From the NCBI RefSeq assembly GCF_000185905.1, contig NC_014923.1, positions 2,875,501-2,939,500 on the forward strand: a stretch of 64,000 nt of DNA, written 5' to 3'. Shown here one piece after another: positions 60,194-64,000 of this stretch (positions within the stretch are counted from its first letter, which is position 1; each line of letters starts with the position of its first letter). This stretch comes from Mesorhizobium ciceri biovar biserrulae WSM1271. Its GTDB lineage: Bacteria > Pseudomonadota > Alphaproteobacteria > Rhizobiales > Rhizobiaceae. The position numbers were made by a program, and so were the translations under genes. Under the pieces are notes generated by a model, which searched no databases, was not told where the DNA came from, and worked only from the letters and a program-made list of their open reading frames with translations.

Positions 60194-60812
60194 GACCGGG
60201 TGACCGGGACCGATCAGGAATGGCGTTTCCATACCAGGCCGTCCACTCGAGCGCGTGCGCCCGGGCAAACTCGGGGAACGTCGCCACCAGCGCGATCACG
60301 ACCGGCGGCAAGGTGTTTGGTCGCTGAGACGGCGCCTTCTGAGCATATCCCTGCTGGAGATTTCGGCCCAGCGTTATCATGGGAACAGGACGCATGCGCG
60401 ACCGCTCCGCATTGTGTTCAGGCCGACAGGTTGGGAACAAGTGCTGATGCTTCGCGTTCTCTGGCAGTGTCGATGAGGTTGCCGCCTCCATCGGTATTGT
60501 TATGGCTCGCTCTGCTCCCGGCGGGGCGAGCCCTTTTCGTGCCGAAGCCTTTCAAATCGTCCAGATGAAGAGGCGGATGCGCGGCCGATTTGGCGCACTG
60601 GTGCTCAGATTGAATTTTGTCCCTCTAAATATCCGTATATATCTGTGCAAGTTTTCAAACTCTTGAACGCTGTCTGCCGAACGTTTGATCAGCAACCAAT
60701 CAATATCCAGTCTGCAATCGTAATATCTCCAATTCTGAAGTTACGATGGAACCGCATGGCAGCGGTGGAGTTTTTATGGAGGGCGGAATTCAGTTATCAC
60801 TAGGAGATGGCC
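60194..60812. other. Intergenic stretch with one hairpin and an AT-rich promoter region
   Basis: 619 bases without a convincing gene. GGCTCGC and GCGAGCC (60502-60529) form a hairpin followed by CTTTT, a likely terminator. From 60600 to 60760 GC falls sharply (AATATCCGTATATATCTGTG), probably the promoter of the DUF1236 gene at 60813. Other short frames lack support. Confidence 0.55.
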
Positions 60813-61115
60813 ATGAGACTTTATCTTACGAGCGCGGCGACCGCCGTCGTCCTGATGGGCGGGATTGGTGCGGCGCTGGCGGAAAACGTCGTCGTCGTCC
60901 AGCCGGAGCAGGAGACAGTCGTTCGCGAATACATCAAGAGAGAACCGCTTGCCTCGGTGAACCTTCTGGGCGTCGAGCTCAAGCTCGGCTCGTCGGTGCC
61001 GGATACGGTCGAACTGCGTGAGGTGCCCGACGTCAAATACCGCGTCGCGGTGATCAACGACCAGACGGTCCTCGTCGATCCGGAGACCCGCCAGATTGTT
61101 GAAGTGCTGCACTAG
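60813..61115 (+). CDS. DUF1236 domain secreted protein
   Basis: A 100-aa exported paralogue of 58096. MRLYLTSAATAVVLMGGIGA plus ALAEN is a signal peptide. VVREYIKREPLASVNLLGVE and VGSSVPDTV-type motif (GSSVPDTVELREVPDVKYR) align closely with the first copy. ATG 60813 has AGGAG 7 bases upstream; the ATG at 60807 is too close to that site. A strong terminator follows at 61143. Confidence 0.85.
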   Translation: MRLYLTSAATAVVLMGGIGAALAENVVVVQPEQETVVREYIKREPLASVNLLGVELKLGSSVPDTVELREVPDVKYRVAVINDQTVLVDPETRQIVEVLH

Positions 61116-61142
61116 GGATCCCGCAGTACTGGACCTTGGGAA

Positions 61143-61176
61143 AAACCCGCCCCGAACGTCGCGTCGGGGCGGGTTT
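61143..61176. terminator. Strong bidirectional terminator
   Basis: AAACCCGCCCCGA and TCGGGGCGGGTTT are perfect 13-base arms around an 8-base loop, with A- and T-runs at both ends. It lies between the DUF1236 gene and the convergent yghU gene and serves both. Confidence 0.88.
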
Positions 61177-61199
61177 CCTTTGCCGCGACCCGCGATGGC

Positions 61200-62066
61200 C
61201 TATTCGGCGGCCAGTCTATCCTGCGTCTTGGTTTCGAAATCGCTGGCGTCGTGGCGTTCATGCAGTTGCATGGCAGGCTCACCGAAGGCGCGGTTGACCA
61301 TGCGGCCGCGCTTGACTGCCGGGCGGGCGTCGATGGCCTTCGCCCAACGCTGCACATGCTTGTACTCGTGCACCGACAGGAACTCGCCGGAATCATTGTA
61401 CATGCGGCCGAGTGCCAGCCCGCCATACCAGGGCCACACCGCCATGTCGGCGATGGAATAGTCCTTGCCGCCGAGATATTCAGTCTCGGCCAACCGGCGG
61501 TCGAGCACGTCCATCTGACGCTTCACCTCCATCGAGAAGCGATCGATGGCATATTCGAACTTTTCCGGCGCATAGGCGTAGAAGTGGCCGAAGCCGCCGC
61601 CCAGATACGGGGCCGAGCCCATCTGCCAGAACAGCCAGGACAGCACCTCGGCGCGGGCCGGCTGTTCGGTCGGAAGGAATTCGCCGAACTTTTCGGCGAG
61701 ATAGACCAGGATCGAGCCGGATTCGAAGATGCGCACCGGTGTGGTGCCACTGTGGTCCATCAGGGCCGGAATCTTGGAGTTTGGATTGACCTCGACGAAG
61801 CCGCTGCCGAACTGGTCGCCATCGTTGATCCGGATCAGCCAGGCATCGTATTCGGCACCCTTGTGGCCGCGCGCCAGAAGCTCTTCCAGCATGACGGTGA
61901 CCTTGACGCCGTTCGGCGTCGCCAGCGAATAGAGCTGCAACGGATGCTTGCCGACAGGCAGTTCCTTGTCATGCGTCGGCCCGGCGATCGGCCGGTTGAT
62001 GCTGGCAAAGGCTCCGCCGCTCGGCTTGTTCCAGGTCCATACTTTCGGCGGTGTGTAGTCGGTCAT
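61200..62066 (-). CDS. yghU: Glutathione S-transferase-like disulfide-bond oxidoreductase YghU
   Basis: A 288-aa Nu-class GST, the length of E. coli YghU. After a short extension the N-terminal domain carries FASINRPIAGPTHDKELPVG and PLQLYSLATPNGVKVTVMLE, the family signature. IPALMDH and FESGSILVYLAEKFGEFLP follow in the glutathione site. The C-terminal helical domain ends near LDRRLAETEYLGGKDYSIAD. YghU reduces disulphides with glutathione. ATG 62066 is chosen over 62105. Confidence 0.92.
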   Translation of the reverse strand: MTDYTPPKVWTWNKPSGGAFASINRPIAGPTHDKELPVGKHPLQLYSLATPNGVKVTVMLEELLARGHKGAEYDAWLIRINDGDQFGSGFVEVNPNSKIPALMDHSGTTPVRIFESGSILVYLAEKFGEFLPTEQPARAEVLSWLFWQMGSAPYLGGGFGHFYAYAPEKFEYAIDRFSMEVKRQMDVLDRRLAETEYLGGKDYSIADMAVWPWYGGLALGRMYNDSGEFLSVHEYKHVQRWAKAIDARPAVKRGRMVNRAFGEPAMQLHERHDASDFETKTQDRLAAE

Positions 62067-62259
62067 TTCGTGGCCTCGTGTCGGGGAAGGATGGCAGGTC
62101 GCCATTAACTAGGGCTGCGGATGTGTAAGTTCAACTTGCGTTGAACTATTATCGATGCCCGCAGTGCCAACATCGGCAATTGGGCTTCCTTACCCTTGCG
62201 CCTTCTCCTGCGTGGCATACCTATAGAAGATGTCGCCAAAGCCCACCCAGGACAAAAGC

Positions 62260-63165
62260 ATGACCATCAATCCCAATCCGCGCTCGGTCGTTGCCGTGCG
62301 GGCCACTGTTCCCGAAGATGCCTTTACGGCCGGGGCGCTCGGCACGCTCAGGGAAGGCAGCGGCGTCGTCATTCGCAATGACGGGCTGGTGCTGACCATC
62401 GGCTATCTCATCACCGAAGCGGAAGAGGTCTGGCTGACCAGCCATGACGGCCGCGTCATCCCCGCGCACGCGCTGGCCTACGACCAGGAATCGGGCTTCG
62501 GCCTGGTGCAGGCGCTGGCGCCGCTCGGCCTGCCGGCGGTGGCGCTGGGCGATGCCGGCAAGGCCAGGATCGGCGACGCCGTGGTGCTGGCCGACGGCAT
62601 CGGCCAGTCGGTGCAGGCCAGGATCGTCACCAAGCAGGAATTCGCTGGCTATTGGGAGTATCTGCTCGACGAGGCGATCTTCATTGCGCCGGCGCACCCG
62701 TCCTGGGGCGGTGCCGGGCTGTTCGGCGCCGATGGCTCGCTGCTCGGCATCGGTTCGCTGCGCCTGCAGATGAGCCGCAATGGCGAGGTCGCCGATATCA
62801 ACATGGTGGTGCCGATCGATCTGTTGCCGCCCATACTCGACGATCTCCTGACGCGCGGCCAGGTGGCCAAGCCGCCGCGTCCATGGCTCGGCGCCCTGTC
62901 GGCCGAAAGCGATGGCAGAGTGGTGGTGATGAGCGTGACCGAAGGCGGTCCGGCGGCCAAGGCTGGCCTGCGCCAGGGCGACATCATCTCGGACATCCGC
63001 GACGGCGCGGTCGATGGACTCGCCGATTTCTATCGCAAGCTGTGGGAGAGCGGCTCGGCCGGTGCCGAGATTCCGATGCGGGTGCTGCGCGACGGCCGCG
63101 AAACCTGGCTGCGCGTCAAGTCCGCCGACCGCGGCAGTTTTCTGAAGAAGCCGCAGCTGCAATAG
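62260..63165 (+). CDS. HtrA-fold (S1C) protein lacking the catalytic triad, with PDZ domain
   Basis: A 301-aa trypsin-fold plus PDZ protein. The His site of HtrA (TNxHVV) reads TIGYLITEA (Tyr49), the Asp site (DxxSDLA) reads DQESGFGLVQ (Gly79-Phe80) and the Ser site (GNSGGxL) reads PSWGGAGLFG (Trp149), so all three catalytic residues are lost. A PDZ domain follows at about 205-290 (AGLRQGDIISDIRDGAVDGL). No signal peptide is visible, so it is probably cytoplasmic. It likely works as a peptide-binding or scaffold protein. ATG 62260 has AGGA nearby; ATG 62230 is possible. Confidence 0.85.
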   Translation: MTINPNPRSVVAVRATVPEDAFTAGALGTLREGSGVVIRNDGLVLTIGYLITEAEEVWLTSHDGRVIPAHALAYDQESGFGLVQALAPLGLPAVALGDAGKARIGDAVVLADGIGQSVQARIVTKQEFAGYWEYLLDEAIFIAPAHPSWGGAGLFGADGSLLGIGSLRLQMSRNGEVADINMVVPIDLLPPILDDLLTRGQVAKPPRPWLGALSAESDGRVVVMSVTEGGPAAKAGLRQGDIISDIRDGAVDGLADFYRKLWESGSAGAEIPMRVLRDGRETWLRVKSADRGSFLKKPQLQ

Positions 63166-63180
63166 CGCGTCAGCCACGCG

Positions 63181-64000
63181 ATGCATCCAAGACTGCTCAA
63201 AACCTTCCTTGCGGTGGCGCGGAGCCGCAACATCACGCGCGCCGCAGAAGTGGTCCACCTCGCGCAATCGAGCGTCAGCGACCAGATCCTGGCGCTTGAG
63301 GCCGAGCTTGGTGCTGCCCTGTTCACGCGCTCGAAAATGGGCCTCGAGCTGACGCCGGCAGGCCTAGCGCTGCAGCCGATCGCCGAGGATTTGTTGCGGC
63401 TCGACGGCGAGGCGCGCGCGGCCGTGCAGGCAGCGGCAGGTTCGACAAGCGGGCACCTGAACATCGGCGCGCTGGAGACGATCGCGTCGGCCAGGCTGGC
63501 GCCTTGGCTGCCCGGGTTCCAGGCCGGCCATCCCGACATCACCGTGCGGATGAAGGTGGCGGGCAGCGGCGCGCTGCTGCGCCAATTGGAGGATGGCGAC
63601 ATCGATGTCGCGTTCTGCTTCGACCGCCGTGATTTCGCGAAGGGCGCGTCGGATAAACACTTCGCCAGGCGCACGATAGCAGCCGAACCGCTGGTGCTGG
63701 TCGCGGCTCCGGGGCAGGGCAGCGTGCCAGGCGACCTTGCCGCGCTTGGCGGACTGCAGTTCGTGGCAACGGAGCCCGGATGTATCTACCGACACATGTT
63801 CGACACGGCCTTTGCCGAGGCGGGCGCTGCCGCACCCAGACTTGCCAACGAGGTCGGCAGCATCGGCGCCATTGCGCGGCTGGTGGCGGCCGGCGCGGGG
63901 CTCGCCCTCGTTCCACGCCTGGCCGTCACGGATGCGCTGGCACGCGGCGACATTGTCGAAATGCGATGGCCCGGCCAGATGCGGACAGCGCCGCTGGTGA
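63181..64000 (+). CDS. LysR family transcriptional regulator (cut by window end)
   Basis: 273 codons seen of a usual 290-300. The winged helix-turn-helix is LKTFLAVARSRNITRAAEVV then LAQSSVSDQILALEAELGAA. The substrate-binding domain follows (GHLNIGALETIASARLAPWL, then DIDVAFCFDRRDF and AIARLVAAGAGLALVPRLAV). It starts 15 bases after the HtrA-fold gene on the same strand. The target is unknown. The reading frame is open to the edge, so the C-terminus lies outside. Confidence 0.9.
   Translation, partial: MHPRLLKTFLAVARSRNITRAAEVVHLAQSSVSDQILALEAELGAALFTRSKMGLELTPAGLALQPIAEDLLRLDGEARAAVQAAAGSTSGHLNIGALETIASARLAPWLPGFQAGHPDITVRMKVAGSGALLRQLEDGDIDVAFCFDRRDFAKGASDKHFARRTIAAEPLVLVAAPGQGSVPGDLAALGGLQFVATEPGCIYRHMFDTAFAEAGAAAPRLANEVGSIGAIARLVAAGAGLALVPRLAVTDALARGDIVEMRWPGQMRTAPLV

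Overview
The window reads as a chromosomal segment of a Hyphomicrobiales (Rhizobiales) bacterium, most likely Mesorhizobium or a close relative. The evidence is high GC with long antisense shadow frames, rhizobial families (DUF982, DUF1236, a GcrA-type regulator, a SyrA/ExoX-like repressor, LigD/Ku) and several families of palindromic intergenic repeats. No rRNA, tRNA, CRISPR array, transposase or integrase was seen. All calls come from reading the sequence; no database search was run.

Layout. 0-5.3 kb holds small metabolic genes: a VOC protein, a pseudouridine synthase, an SRPBCC protein, a regulator divergent from an SDR gene, a RibD-like reductase and a dienelactone-hydrolase-like protein. 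5.6-9.4 kb is a ribose-type sugar ABC transporter operon, split between its first two genes by a 157-bp element with perfect 37-bp inverted ends. 9.5-12.6 kb holds a membrane protein facing a three-gene operon of anchored proteins. 12.7-17.3 kb is an accessory stretch with a CxxC protein, an S24 repressor-like protein, a GcrA paralogue, two DUF982 proteins and a DUF6456-like protein.

17.4-24.9 kb is a lower-GC defence island. A convergent EVE-like/HNH endonuclease faces an overlapping operon of vsr, a C5-cytosine methyltransferase, a 993-aa protein with two GHKL ATPase domains (one MORC/Hsp90-like, one histidine-kinase-like with an H-box) and a receiver-domain protein with a large unknown C-terminus. 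This looks like a restriction-modification locus wired to a two-component phosphorelay and is the strongest candidate for an undescribed system.

25-32 kb has an OafA-type acyltransferase, small secreted and regulatory genes (XRE, Crp/Fnr) and a 2-hydroxyacid dehydrogenase. 32.4-47.8 kb is a surface polysaccharide cluster: Wzc-like chain-length protein, VpsF/ligase-like polymerase, GH5 hydrolase, three glycosyltransferases, flippase and two tandem CelD/FemAB-type acyltransferases, without a priming transferase or Wza in view. 48-54.8 kb is a DNA-repair block: ligD, ku, a BRCT-like/TPR gene overlapping ku, and exonuclease III. 55-61 kb is rich in small genes and small membrane proteins. The right end carries yghU, an HtrA-fold protein that has lost its catalytic triad, and a LysR gene cut by the window edge.

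Four very short genes (30688-30807, 32202-32303, 56207-56305, 56509-56598) share a leader of the form MKKxYxKPxxxKxxxLSxVTA that matches the lasso/RiPP leader pattern (Tyr-x2-Pro...Thr). Their tails differ and no RiPP maturation genes are nearby.
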